Part shown: one piece after another, positions 6,928-15,193 of the stretch | How positions within the stretch are numbered: the stretch's first letter is position 1 | How the letters are laid out: each line of letters starts with the position of its first letter | Source of the DNA: an uncultured Eubacterium sp. | GTDB lineage: Bacteria > Bacillota > Clostridia > Lachnospirales > Lachnospiraceae | Reading direction: 5' to 3' | DNA length: 25,744 nt | Assembly: GCA_910586445.1 (NCBI GenBank) | Contig: CAJUHV010000057.1 | Location: forward strand, 1-25,744 | Position numbers and translations under genes: made by a program | Notes under the pieces: generated by a model | Database searches by the model: none | What the model saw: the letters and a program-made list of their open reading frames with translations, nothing else | Told to the model about the DNA's origin: nothing

Positions 6928-7317
6928 TTATTTATCGATCTCAAATCCCAAGTCAAAATCAATATTCTGCACGATTTCCCAGTTGATTTTCTGAAACAGC
7001 CGGCAGATTGCAAGCTCTGCATCCAGATATTCATTGACAAGCGGATCTTTGCGGAACTCTGCACCTTCACGCTCTAAGCCGTCCACGCGCTCATACAGAT
7101 CCCATTCATCTGCAAAGTTCTGTGTCTCGTAATTTTTTTTGCGGAAGGCATGGATTTTCTGTTCCAGCTCCGGCAGCTCGTGCACCTTCGCACGGATATC
7201 CTGATACCTTTTATACTCCGGGCTTTCATGAATGGCATGGATCAATCCGTCCAATGCCTCATCCATCTGGGTTTTTTGATTCATAATATTTTCGTTTTCC
7301 TGATTTATCTGACTCAT
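6928..7317 (-). CDS. YlbF/YmcA family regulator (PF06133)
   Basis: A 129-residue, charged, mainly helical protein matching the Com_YlbF family, with the core IHESPEYKRYQDIRAKVHELPELEQKI split over two helices. In Bacillus, YlbF, YmcA and YaaT form a complex that modulates RNase Y-dependent mRNA processing and affects competence, biofilm and sporulation. Its place directly downstream of RNase J (20 bases) fits an RNA-decay role. ATG 7317 has GGGGAG rather far upstream (about 15 bases); ATG 7284 (MNQKTQ) is an alternative start. The next gene follows after 14 bases. Confidence 0.82.
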   Translation of the reverse strand: MSQINQENENIMNQKTQMDEALDGLIHAIHESPEYKRYQDIRAKVHELPELEQKIHAFRKKNYETQNFADEWDLYERVDGLEREGAEFRKDPLVNEYLDAELAICRLFQKINWEIVQNIDFDLGFEIDK

Positions 7318-7336
7318 AATCTAGCTATACGCTCCC

Positions 7337-8992
7337 CTACACTTCCATTATAATTGGAATAATCATTGGACGGCGCTTCATTTCTTTCCAGACAAAATCA
7401 CCAAGTGCGTCCTTGATCTCTGTCTTGATTCTGCCCCAGTCCGTTATATGCTTGTCCATGCAGCTGTCCATAGTGCCGTTTAAAATGTGCTTTGCTTCTT
7501 CCATAAGGCTTTCAGCCCCCCTGACATATACAAAGCCTCTGGATACAATATCCGGCCCGGCAATAACCATTCCCGAACCGCTCTCCAGCGTCAGCACTAC
7601 AATAATAATGCCTTCTTCTGCCAGATGCTGCCTGTCCCTTAATACGATATTTCCTACATCCCCGACGCCGAGTCCGTCTACCATGACGTCACCGACATGC
7701 ACCCTGCCGGATATTTTGGCGTTTTCGTTATCCAGCTCCAGCACGTCGCCGGTCCGAAGCAGAAATATATTTTCTTTTGCCACCCCAAGATCCTCTGCGA
7801 TCTTGGCCTGCGCCTTTAAGTGCTTGTACTCTCCATGTATCGGAACCGCATATTTTGGATGTACCAGCGAATAAATCAGCTTAATATCCTCTGCACAGGC
7901 ATGCCCGGATACATGCACGTCCTGGAAAATCACTTCGGCTCCCTGCATGGACAGCTCATTGATAATCTTTGTAACTGCCTTTTCATTGCCGGGTATCGGG
8001 CTTGAACTAAGCACGATCAGATCATTCGGCTTGATCGCCACCTTGCGGTGCATACCGCTTGCCATACGTGATAAAGCCGCCATGGATTCCCCCTGGCTGC
8101 CGGTTGTAATAAGGACGGTCAGCTCGTCAGGATAGTCTTTCAGCTGTTCGATGTCAATAAGCGTATGGTCTGGTATATTAATATAGCCAAGCTCTGTCGC
8201 CGTGCTGATAATATTTACCATACTGCGCCCTTCTATGACCACTTTCCTGCCATGGTTATATGCACAATTGATAATCTGCTGCACGCGGTCTACATTTGAG
8301 GCAAAGGTAGATACAATGATCCGGTTGTGCTTGTGGTCTGAAAATATGGCATCCAGTGCCTTGCCGACCGTCTTTTCCGACATGGTAGAGCCTGCCCGCT
8401 CTGCATTCGTGCTGTCACACATCAGCGCAAGCACGCCCTTTTTGCCAATTTCACCAAACCGCTGTAAGTCAATTGCATCCCCGAAAACCGGTGTATAATC
8501 TATTTTAAAATCTCCAGTATGGATTACGACTCCTGCCGGAGAATAGATCGCCAGTGCTGCCGCATCCTGTATACTGTGGTTTGTCTTTATAAACTCAACA
8601 CGGAAACATCCCAGATTGATATGCTGCCCATATTTCACAACTTTGCGCTTCACGACGCGCATCATATCATGTTCTTTCAGCTTATGTTCAATAATTCCGA
8701 TCGTTAATTTGGTTGCATATATCGGCACATTTATTTCTTTGAGCACATAGGGAATCGCGCCGATATGGTCCTCATGCCCATGCGTAATAAAAAATCCCCT
8801 TACTTTTTCTACATTTTCTTTCAAATACGTAATGTCAGGGATTACAAGATCGATTCCAAGCATATCGTCCTCAGGGAATGACAATCCGCAATCCACAACA
8901 ATAATACTGTCTTCATATTCAAAGGCAGTAATGTTCATTCCAATCTGTTCTAATCCGCCCAATGGAATGATCTTTAATTTTGATTCCGCCAC
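7337..8992 (-). CDS. rnj: Ribonuclease J (metallo-beta-lactamase/beta-CASP RNase)
   Basis: A 551-residue RNase J, which matures and degrades RNA by endonuclease and 5'-3' exonuclease activity. The zinc-binding motif HGHEDH lies at residues 71-76, further metal ligands follow (HTGDFKIDYTP, CDSTNAE), and the beta-CASP region includes SGHACAED and PIHGEYKHL. The C-terminal domain is present, so the length is normal. The start codon is GTG at 8992, with AAAGGAG 8 bases upstream. It lies between DUF1292 (14 bases) and YlbF (20 bases) and is probably cotranscribed with both. Confidence 0.96.
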   Translation of the reverse strand: MAESKLKIIPLGGLEQIGMNITAFEYEDSIIVVDCGLSFPEDDMLGIDLVIPDITYLKENVEKVRGFFITHGHEDHIGAIPYVLKEINVPIYATKLTIGIIEHKLKEHDMMRVVKRKVVKYGQHINLGCFRVEFIKTNHSIQDAAALAIYSPAGVVIHTGDFKIDYTPVFGDAIDLQRFGEIGKKGVLALMCDSTNAERAGSTMSEKTVGKALDAIFSDHKHNRIIVSTFASNVDRVQQIINCAYNHGRKVVIEGRSMVNIISTATELGYINIPDHTLIDIEQLKDYPDELTVLITTGSQGESMAALSRMASGMHRKVAIKPNDLIVLSSSPIPGNEKAVTKIINELSMQGAEVIFQDVHVSGHACAEDIKLIYSLVHPKYAVPIHGEYKHLKAQAKIAEDLGVAKENIFLLRTGDVLELDNENAKISGRVHVGDVMVDGLGVGDVGNIVLRDRQHLAEEGIIIVVLTLESGSGMVIAGPDIVSRGFVYVRGAESLMEEAKHILNGTMDSCMDKHITDWGRIKTEIKDALGDFVWKEMKRRPMIIPIIMEV

Positions 8993-9006
8993 CTGTTAAT
9001 CTCCTT

Positions 9007-9333
9007 TTATACTTCTATATTCAAGTCATCACTCAACAATTCTGCAAAGATTTTTCCTACCGCTTCAAGCTCCGTCTCATCTTCTACCAGCTCAAGCTCC
9101 ATGGATACTTCGGAATCTTCTTCCACATGCTCTGCCGTAACCCGGAACACATATCCATCCGCATCCTGATTTAAATCCTGCGTAGCAAGCAGGTACTCCA
9201 CTCCATTTAATTTTGTCCGCTCTAATACAAAGAACTCTGCAAAGCCGTCCTGCTCTTCATCATAAAACGCAATTTTCTCGTATTTTTCCTGACCTTCCAT
9301 CATCTGGTCTATTTCCCGTAACATATCATCCAT
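9007..9333 (-). CDS. DUF1292 (YrzB-like) small acidic protein
   Basis: A 108-residue acidic protein of the DUF1292 family, recognised by the pattern IAFYDEEQDGFAEFFVLERTKLNGVEYLLA and by location. In Firmicutes yrzB follows ruvX (yrrK) and ireB (yrzL), as here. The function is unknown. A ribosome-binding site (AAAGG, 8 bases before the ATG) supports the start. The C-terminal half is rich in Glu/Asp (EEDSEVSMELELVEDETELEA). Confidence 0.85.
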   Translation of the reverse strand: MDDMLREIDQMMEGQEKYEKIAFYDEEQDGFAEFFVLERTKLNGVEYLLATQDLNQDADGYVFRVTAEHVEEDSEVSMELELVEDETELEAVGKIFAELLSDDLNIEV

Positions 9334-9416
9334 TTCCGTTACCTTTATATCCTTTCATCATTTCATCAATTCACTTTGCTGCCTTTTACTTCATTACAGT
9401 AATGTCTTAAAGACGC

Positions 9417-9836
9417 TTAATGCAGAGAATCCAGATATCCCTGCAGGATCAGTCCTGCAGCAATCTTATCTACATATTCCTTACGTTCCTCCCTGCGGAC
9501 GCCGCTTTCCATCATAATCTGGCCCGCCTCGATGCTTGTAAGCCGTTCGTCCCAGAATATGACTTCGATTCCAGTTCTTTTTTCCAGCATCTGCCCAAAT
9601 TCCCGTGTTTTCTCACAGCGCTCCCCTTCAGAGTTGTTCATGTTTTTAGGAAGACCCAGAACTATTTTCTCCACTTCGTATTCTTTTACCAGTTCTTCAA
9701 TACGCGCCAGCGTCTGCCGCAGCTTATCTGGAGATTTCCTCCAGATCGTCTCAATCCCCTGCGCTGTAATGAGCAGCGGATCACTGACCGCTGCACCTAC
9801 TGTTTTCGAACCATAATCCAGACCCATAATCCGCAT
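9417..9836 (-). CDS. ruvX: Putative pre-16S rRNA nuclease / Holliday junction resolvase-like YqgF (RuvX)
   Basis: A 139-residue RNase H-fold protein. The first acidic residue lies in MGLDYGSKTVGAAVSDP (Asp7), the next in KIVLGLPKNMNN, then the conserved WDERLTS and a terminal acidic site in YVDKIAAGLILQGYLD. YqgF/RuvX processes the 5' end of 16S rRNA in E. coli and is RuvC-like in fold. Length and motifs are complete. GGAGG lies 11 bases before the ATG. Its position between ireB and DUF1292 is the conserved Firmicutes order. Confidence 0.94.
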   Translation of the reverse strand: MRIMGLDYGSKTVGAAVSDPLLITAQGIETIWRKSPDKLRQTLARIEELVKEYEVEKIVLGLPKNMNNSEGERCEKTREFGQMLEKRTGIEVIFWDERLTSIEAGQIMMESGVRREERKEYVDKIAAGLILQGYLDSLH

Positions 9837-9885
9837 CTTTTATAATACCTCCGCTGTTTTAGCATGCCGCCCAGAGCTGAAGCTG

Positions 9886-10146
9886 CTACAAAAAATTCGC
9901 TTTAATATACTCTTTTAGGATCTCTTCTACTAATTCGTCACGTTCTACTTTCATGATCAGGCTTCTGGCATTGTTATGGCTCGTAATATAAGTCGGATCA
10001 CCAGACATGATATACCCTACGATCTGATTCAATGGATTATAGCCTTTTTCATTTAAAGAACGGTATACATGCTCGATAACATCCTTTACTTGTATTTCTG
10101 GTTCCTTTTCCACTCTGAAAAATTGTGTACTACTTTTATCCTGCAT
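9886..10146 (-). CDS. ireB: IreB family regulatory phosphoprotein (YrzL)
   Basis: About 86 residues from the chosen start. The core KGYNPLNQIVGYIMSGDPTYI, continuing into a conserved helix (ARSLIMKVERDELVEEIL), is diagnostic of IreB. In Enterococcus IreB is phosphorylated on N-terminal threonines by the PASTA kinase IreK and controls cephalosporin resistance. Here the N-terminus reads MQDKSSTQFFRVEKE, offering Ser/Thr candidates. I choose ATG 10146 because GAGG lies 9 bases upstream; ATGs at 10161 and 10185 would add 5 and 13 residues without good sites. It is followed by ruvX, the usual neighbour. Confidence 0.9.
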   Translation of the reverse strand: MQDKSSTQFFRVEKEPEIQVKDVIEHVYRSLNEKGYNPLNQIVGYIMSGDPTYITSHNNARSLIMKVERDELVEEILKEYIKANFL

Positions 10147-10222
10147 ACTTCCCGACCTCATTCCTGCTTCTTTTGTCTGCTTCATTCAAAACATTACTGT
10201 TTCTATTTTAATATACTCACCG

Positions 10223-11545
10223 CTAAAATTCAACCATAAGATAAATGTCATGTGTCAAAAGTCCGATAATTTTTCCTCTGGCAAATGTATTTGTCCGGTC
10301 TAAGCTGCTTTCTACTGCTGTTTTTATATATTCTTTCGTATATCCGGTATAATATTTTTTTCCATCATAAAAAAACGGTTCTTCCAAAAGCACTTCCTGA
10401 TCCTGCCCCTTAAAACCTTCGCGGTATTCTAAAGACATCCGGCTGCCCAGCTCGATCAGCCGGCTGCTGCGCTGCGCCTTTACAGTCTCCGGCACCTGAT
10501 GATCCATCCGGGCCGCCTTTGTGCCTTTTCTTTTTGAATATTTGAAAATATGCATCTCGTAAAAATGGATCTTTGCCAAAAACTGTCTGGTCTGCTCAAA
10601 TTCCTCTTCTGTTTCTCCGGGAAATCCTACAATTACATCCGTCGTAATTGCAGGATTTTTGAAATGCCCGCGCAGGATCTCGCACCTCTTTTCGTATTCT
10701 GCCGTATCATATCTGCGGTTCATGCGCTTTAGCACAGTATCCGAGCCGCTCTGAAGCGACAGATGAAAATGCGGGCAGAGCTTTTCCATTCCCGACAGTG
10801 CGCCGGCAAACGCTTCTGTAACTATGCCGGGTTCTAACGACCCCAGCCGTATGCGCCGGATTCCGTCTATCTGATGCACGTTTTCGATCAGGCGGATCAG
10901 GCTGTCATTCTCTGTGCCAAAATCGACGCCATAAGAGCTTAAATGAATGCCTGTGAGCACCACCTCTTTACAGCCGTCCTCTGCTAAGCGCCGTATTTCT
11001 GACAGTATATCCTCCGGCCGCCTGCTGCGCACCCTTCCCCTTGCAAAAGGTATAATGCAGTAGCTGCAGAACTGGCTGCAGCCGTCCTGGATCTTGATAA
11101 AGGCACGCGTATGCCCGGCTGTCTTTGGCATGGAAAGCTCTTCGTATTCTTTGACTCCGTCATTGATATCCTCCCAGTCTGCGGCCTTCTGCCCGCCTGC
11201 GCGGTATTCCTCAAGCATGGCGATTAAATCTTTCTTTTTATTATTGCCCAGAATAATATCTGCCATTCCATCTTCATTCAGAAGATCCTGCGGGGCTGTC
11301 TGCACATAGCAGCCTGCGGCAACAATTACGGCCCGCGGATTGAGCCGGCGCGCACGGTGCACCATCTGACGGGATTTGCGGTCAGCTATATTTGTCACCG
11401 AGCAGGTATTGATCACATATACGTCTGCCTCTTTCGCAAAGTCTACGATCTCATAGCCTGCCTCTTCCAGCATATGCTGCATTGCCTGCGTCTCATATGC
11501 GTTTACTTTACAGCCCAGATTGTGAAGTGCTGCTTTTTTCATCAT
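10223..11545 (-). CDS. mtaB: tRNA t6A37 C2-methylthiotransferase MtaB (radical SAM)
   Basis: A 440-residue methylthiotransferase. N-terminal UPF0004 cysteines lie at about 12, 48 and 79 (LGCKVN, NTCSV, AGCYV). The radical SAM cluster CSQFCSYC lies at about 156-163, and a TRAM-like C-terminal region follows. The NLGCKVN start is typical of MtaB (YqeV), which converts t6A37 to ms2t6A37 in ANN-decoding tRNAs. In Bacillus it follows dnaJ-prmA-rsmE; here it stands a little further down the same series, separated by the cysteine desulfurase, thiI and the HPr-like gene. Two adjacent ATGs (11545, 11542) are possible starts. Confidence 0.95.
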   Translation of the reverse strand: MMKKAALHNLGCKVNAYETQAMQHMLEEAGYEIVDFAKEADVYVINTCSVTNIADRKSRQMVHRARRLNPRAVIVAAGCYVQTAPQDLLNEDGMADIILGNNKKKDLIAMLEEYRAGGQKAADWEDINDGVKEYEELSMPKTAGHTRAFIKIQDGCSQFCSYCIIPFARGRVRSRRPEDILSEIRRLAEDGCKEVVLTGIHLSSYGVDFGTENDSLIRLIENVHQIDGIRRIRLGSLEPGIVTEAFAGALSGMEKLCPHFHLSLQSGSDTVLKRMNRRYDTAEYEKRCEILRGHFKNPAITTDVIVGFPGETEEEFEQTRQFLAKIHFYEMHIFKYSKRKGTKAARMDHQVPETVKAQRSSRLIELGSRMSLEYREGFKGQDQEVLLEEPFFYDGKKYYTGYTKEYIKTAVESSLDRTNTFARGKIIGLLTHDIYLMVEF

Positions 11546-11596
11546 CTTTTCTCTTTTCTATCTAAAAATTTTAATAATCAAACCTTGCATATCTTA

Positions 11597-11625
11597 TTGA
11601 CTTTTGAAAATAAAACCGCTACTAT
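11597..11625 (+). promoter_or_regulatory. SigA-type promoter of the HPr-like gene
   Basis: TTGACT (11597-11602), a 17-base spacer and TACTAT (11620-11625). It lies about 55 bases upstream of the HPr-like ATG on the plus strand, in the divergent interval with mtaB. It matches the consensus at the key positions. Confidence 0.65.
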
Positions 11626-11632
11626 AAACATG

Positions 11633-11649
11633 GTGAATTTTACATTCAC
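11633..11649 (+). promoter_or_regulatory. Inverted repeat at the predicted transcription start of the HPr-like gene
   Basis: Perfect 6-bp inverted repeat GTGAAT-N5-ATTCAC starting 7 bases after the -10 box. It could be a repressor site or a 5' leader hairpin. No regulator is identified. Confidence 0.4.
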
Positions 11650-11679
11650 TGGAATACTATTCATGAAGGAGGGTACATA

Positions 11680-11922
11680 ATGAAAACCGTACAGATTTCT
11701 CTAAACTCAATCGATAAGGTAAAATCATTCGTAAACGCGATCACTCAGTATGATCATGATTTTGATCTGATCTCTGGAAGATACGTTATTGATGCAAAAT
11801 CAATTATGGGTATTTTCAGCCTGGATCTGTCCAAACCAATTGATCTGGCCATCCATACAGAAGCTGACCTGGATACGATTTTAGAAACAATTCAGCCATA
11901 TTTAGTTGAGCAGTCCCAGTAA
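11680..11922 (+). CDS. HPr-like protein with conserved regulatory Ser but no catalytic His (Crh-like)
   Basis: An 80-residue HPr-fold protein. Aligned with Bacillus HPr, the loop that normally reads GIHARPA reads SIDKVKS, so the phosphorylatable His15 is replaced by Asp (residue 12) and the Arg-Pro is lost. The regulatory Ser46 region is kept as KSIMGIFSLDL, with Ser41 here. It should therefore not carry phosphate for sugar uptake, but could be a target of HPr kinase and act as a regulator like Crh, though sequence is too divergent to call it crh. GGAGGG before the ATG is strong. It lies on the opposite strand to all genes around it, with its own promoter and terminator. Confidence 0.85.
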   Translation: MKTVQISLNSIDKVKSFVNAITQYDHDFDLISGRYVIDAKSIMGIFSLDLSKPIDLAIHTEADLDTILETIQPYLVEQSQ

Positions 11923-11944
11923 ACATTGCAGATTTGATTTTAAA

Positions 11945-11980
11945 GGGCTGCCGCATTATAATAATGCGGCAGCTCTTTTT
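11945..11980 (+). terminator. Intrinsic terminator of the HPr-like gene, probably also used by thiI
   Basis: A long GC-rich stem (GGGCTGCCGCATTAT against ATAATGCGGCAGCTC) is followed by TTTTT at 11976-11980. It lies about 20 bases after the HPr-like stop and about 40 bases beyond the convergent thiI stop. On the minus strand a weaker CCCTTTAAAA follows. Confidence 0.85.
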
Positions 11981-12017
11981 ATTCATGACAATAGAAAGCT
12001 CTGCTATTGCCAGGTCT

Positions 12018-13208
12018 TTATGAATATTCCACACGGATTGTTTCTGCAGTATCCACTGCCTCCTGCATCATGGCATCGATCTTTTCTGCCAGATGCGTCT
12101 CGGATTTATGAATGGATTTTAAATTCGGCTTTGTCACCGGGTGCTTTGCGACAAAGATCGTACAGCAGTCCTCGTATGGCAGGATCGAAGTCTCATACGT
12201 CCCGATCTTTAACGCAATGTCTACGATATCCTGCTTGTCAAAGCCGACCAGCGGACGATAAACAGGCATCGTGCATACTTCATTGGTCACTGCCATTGAC
12301 TGCATCGTCTGGCTGGCCACCTGGCCTATGCTTTCTCCCGTAATCAGGCCCAGATCTTCGTCCTCACGTGCAAAATGTTCGGCCAGCTTCATCATATAGC
12401 GGCGCATAATAATCGTCAGCTGGTCATGAGGGCACTTATCATAAATATACAGCTGGATCTGCGTAAAATTAATGATATGCAGCCGGATAGGGCCTGCATA
12501 TTTTGCCACGATTCTCGCCAGATCTATCACCTTCTGCTTTGCGCGGTCGCTCGTATAAGGCGGTGCATGAAAATATACCGCATCGATTTTGACGCCGCGT
12601 TTTGCGATCATATAGCCTGCCGCCGGACTGTCTATGCCGCCGGAAAGCAGCAGCATTGCACGTCCTGCCGTACCAACCGGCATGCCGCCGGGGCCTGGGA
12701 TTGTCTTTGAATAAATGTTGATTTTGTTCCGGATCTCAATGTGTATTGTCACCTGCGGATTGTGCACATCTACCGACAGCGCAGGATATGCGTCTAATAA
12801 GCGTTCGCCTATAGCGGCGCTGACCTCCATAGAATCCATCGGATAATTTTTTCTTGCCCGCCTTGTTACGACCTTAAACGTAAAGCTGCGCTCAGACTGC
12901 GGAAATTCACTGGCTGCATAGTCTATGACTGCCTCTGCGAGCTTTTCAAAGCCTTCGTCTTCGATCAGCACAACCGGACAGAAGCCTACGATTCCAAATA
13001 CGCTGGAGAGCGCTTCAACTGCCTCGTCATAGTCATAATCGCCCTGCGCCTGCGCGTATATCCTTCCGTTTTCTTTGCGTACCGTAAATTCTCCGTCCAC
13101 AGGCTTTAGGGCATTGCCTACCTGACTTACAAGCGTGTCTTCGAAGATATGGCGGTTTTTGCCTTTGACTCCGATTTCACCGTATTTTATTAAAAATGCC
13201 TGATACAT
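12018..13208 (-). CDS. thiI: tRNA uracil-4-sulfurtransferase ThiI
   Basis: About 396 residues. The N-terminal ferredoxin-like/THUMP region begins at YQAFLIKYGEIGVKGKNR. The PP-loop ATP pyrophosphatase motif LLLSGGIDSP and the C-terminal segment ILPYEDCCTIF, with its cysteine pair, follow. There is no rhodanese domain, as usual in Gram-positives. ThiI makes 4-thiouridine at position 8 of tRNAs and takes sulfur from a dedicated cysteine desulfurase, here encoded directly upstream (44-base gap). I start at 13208, where AAAGGA lies 9 bases upstream. An upstream in-frame ATG at 13265 would overlap the desulfurase gene. Confidence 0.95.
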   Translation of the reverse strand: MYQAFLIKYGEIGVKGKNRHIFEDTLVSQVGNALKPVDGEFTVRKENGRIYAQAQGDYDYDEAVEALSSVFGIVGFCPVVLIEDEGFEKLAEAVIDYAASEFPQSERSFTFKVVTRRARKNYPMDSMEVSAAIGERLLDAYPALSVDVHNPQVTIHIEIRNKINIYSKTIPGPGGMPVGTAGRAMLLLSGGIDSPAAGYMIAKRGVKIDAVYFHAPPYTSDRAKQKVIDLARIVAKYAGPIRLHIINFTQIQLYIYDKCPHDQLTIIMRRYMMKLAEHFAREDEDLGLITGESIGQVASQTMQSMAVTNEVCTMPVYRPLVGFDKQDIVDIALKIGTYETSILPYEDCCTIFVAKHPVTKPNLKSIHKSETHLAEKIDAMMQEAVDTAETIRVEYS

Positions 13209-13251
13209 GGCACTGGTTCCTTTCTGTGTTGATTTTAAACAGTAAGCGCAG

Positions 13252-14406
13252 CTAAAATCTGGCATATCTGCGCAGCCTTGGAATGATTTCTTCCAATGCG
13301 CTTATTGTATAGTCGATCTCACTCTCCTGTGTATGGCTGCTGAAGCTGAACCGGACAGCAGACTCCAGCAGTGCAGGATCTATATGCATTGCCAAAAGCG
13401 TCCCGGAGGCTGTCTGTTTATGCGAGGAGCAGGCTGAGCCTGCGGATACATATATATCCCGTTCTTCCAGTGCATGCAGGAGCACCTCGCTGCGTATGCC
13501 TGTAACGGACGCATTTACGATATGCGGTGCACTGTCATGTCCTAAGCTTCCGTTTATGACTGTGCCTTCCATCTGAGACAGGCCTGTAATCAGGCGGTCC
13601 CTTAGGCTGTACATATGTTCTATCTTTGCTTCGATATTTTCGTATGCTTCACATGCCGCCTCGCCGAGTGCCGCTATGCCGGGTACATTGTGCGTGCCGG
13701 ATCTTAGGCCCAGCTGCTGCCCGCCGCCGAACAGGATCGGTTTTATTTTTGTTTTTTCTTTGATATATAAAAAGCCTACGCCTTTTGGTGCATGTATTTT
13801 ATGTCCGCTGGCTGACAGCATGTCTATTCCCAGCTTTTTCGGGCGGATATGCATTTTGCCGTAAGACTGGACGGCATCTACATGGATCAAGGTCTTAGGA
13901 TTCTGCTCATGAATAATATCAGAAGCCTCTTTTAACGGCTGTACAGATCCAACTTCATTATTTACCTGCATAATCGAGACTAAAATCGTCTCATGATTGA
14001 CTGCCCCGCGCAGCGCGTCCAGTGACAATCTGCCGCTGCCGTCTACCGGCAGAGCAATGATTTCAAATCCCTGCCCTTCTAAAAATGCCATAGCGTTTTG
14101 TACTGAAGGATGCTCGATCTGAGTTGTCACCAGGCGCCTTCCGCTGCGCCTGTTTGCCATAGCAGCACCGATTACCGCCAGATTATTTGATTCCGTGCCG
14201 CCGGATGTAAAATAAATTTCCTTTTCGGATACTTTTAATGTCTTTGCAATGCAGGCTGCAGCATTTTTGACATATTTTTCCGATTCCATGCCCTTTTTGT
14301 GCAGAGAGGAAGGATTTCCGTAGTCTATGTCCATTGTTTTATGCACAATCTGCAGAACGCGCTGTGAACATCTGGTTGTGGCTGAATTATCTAAATATGC
14401 TTCCAT
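13252..14406 (-). CDS. Cysteine desulfurase (NifS/IscS type), probable sulfur donor to ThiI
   Basis: A 384-residue class V PLP aminotransferase-fold enzyme. It starts with AYLDNSATT and has the PLP lysine in SASGHKIHAPKG (Lys203), the PLP-binding SGGTESNN and the persulfide cysteine in SAGSACSSHK (Cys326). The long loop after the Cys is of group I (NifS/IscS) type. No IscU scaffold gene is present and thiI follows at once, the same arrangement as Bacillus nifZ-thiI. A role in tRNA thiolation is therefore more likely than general Fe-S assembly. AAGGAG lies 11 bases upstream of the ATG. Confidence 0.94.
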   Translation of the reverse strand: MEAYLDNSATTRCSQRVLQIVHKTMDIDYGNPSSLHKKGMESEKYVKNAAACIAKTLKVSEKEIYFTSGGTESNNLAVIGAAMANRRSGRRLVTTQIEHPSVQNAMAFLEGQGFEIIALPVDGSGRLSLDALRGAVNHETILVSIMQVNNEVGSVQPLKEASDIIHEQNPKTLIHVDAVQSYGKMHIRPKKLGIDMLSASGHKIHAPKGVGFLYIKEKTKIKPILFGGGQQLGLRSGTHNVPGIAALGEAACEAYENIEAKIEHMYSLRDRLITGLSQMEGTVINGSLGHDSAPHIVNASVTGIRSEVLLHALEERDIYVSAGSACSSHKQTASGTLLAMHIDPALLESAVRFSFSSHTQESEIDYTISALEEIIPRLRRYARF

Positions 14407-14426
14407 TCGAAACGGTGCTCCTTCTA

Positions 14427-15173
14427 TTATTCTAAAACATGCATTTCCATATGCAGCATAAGCATAGATAAAACTGCAATTGCTGCCGTATCTGTACGCA
14501 GAATGCGTTTTCCGAGTGATATAACCTGCATGCGCTCCCTGACTGCCTCGATCTCTTCCTGCGCAAAGCCGCCTTCCGGCCCGATCATCACGCTGAGGCT
14601 CTCTCCTGCACGGATGGCTGCAAGCGCCTCTGCTGTCGCCCGCATGCCGCGCTCATTTTCATATGGTACAAGGTGTCTGTCACATTCCATGGCATATTTT
14701 AATGCCTCCTGATAGCTCATGACCGGGTGGATATTTGGAATCCGGCTCCGTTTGGACTGCTTCGCTGCACTTTCGGCAACTGCCTGCCAGCGCCTGACTT
14801 TTGCCTGTGCCTTTTTCTCGTCCAGCCTGACGACACAGTATTTCATTGCAACCGGTATGATCTCGTATACGCCCAGCTCTACTGCTTTTTGAATCACATA
14901 TTCCATGCGGTCGCCTTTTGGCAGTGCCTGAAACAGATAAATCCTGCATGGCAGCTCTGTGCCTGCTGCCTCGGAGTCCAGTATATCCAGCTGTACGAAA
15001 TCATCTGTCAGCTCCAGAATGCTGCAGTAATAGTCATGCCCGCCCTGGCTGCTGACGCGGACGACCTCGCCCGGCTTCATGCGCAGGACATTTTTTATAT
15101 GATTTACATCCTGCCCGGTAATTGTAATAAAATCCCTGCCTACCTGCTCGTCTTCAACAAAGAACTGATACAT
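14427..15173 (-). CDS. rsmE: 16S rRNA m3U1498 methyltransferase RsmE
   Basis: About 248 residues, SPOUT-fold methyltransferase. The N-terminal PUA-like part begins MYQFFVEDEQVG. The region KGDRMEYVIQKAVELGVYEI and the knot motif MIGPEGGFAQEE with LGKRILRTDTAA are diagnostic of RsmE. It methylates U1498 of 16S rRNA in the small subunit. I choose ATG 15173 because AGGA lies 7 bases upstream; ATG 15221 would overlap prmA. Only 20 bases separate it from prmA, the usual dnaJ-prmA-rsmE order of Firmicutes. Confidence 0.95.
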   Translation of the reverse strand: MYQFFVEDEQVGRDFITITGQDVNHIKNVLRMKPGEVVRVSSQGGHDYYCSILELTDDFVQLDILDSEAAGTELPCRIYLFQALPKGDRMEYVIQKAVELGVYEIIPVAMKYCVVRLDEKKAQAKVRRWQAVAESAAKQSKRSRIPNIHPVMSYQEALKYAMECDRHLVPYENERGMRATAEALAAIRAGESLSVMIGPEGGFAQEEIEAVRERMQVISLGKRILRTDTAAIAVLSMLMLHMEMHVLE

Positions 15174-15193
15174 AGTAAAATCCTGCCTCCCAG

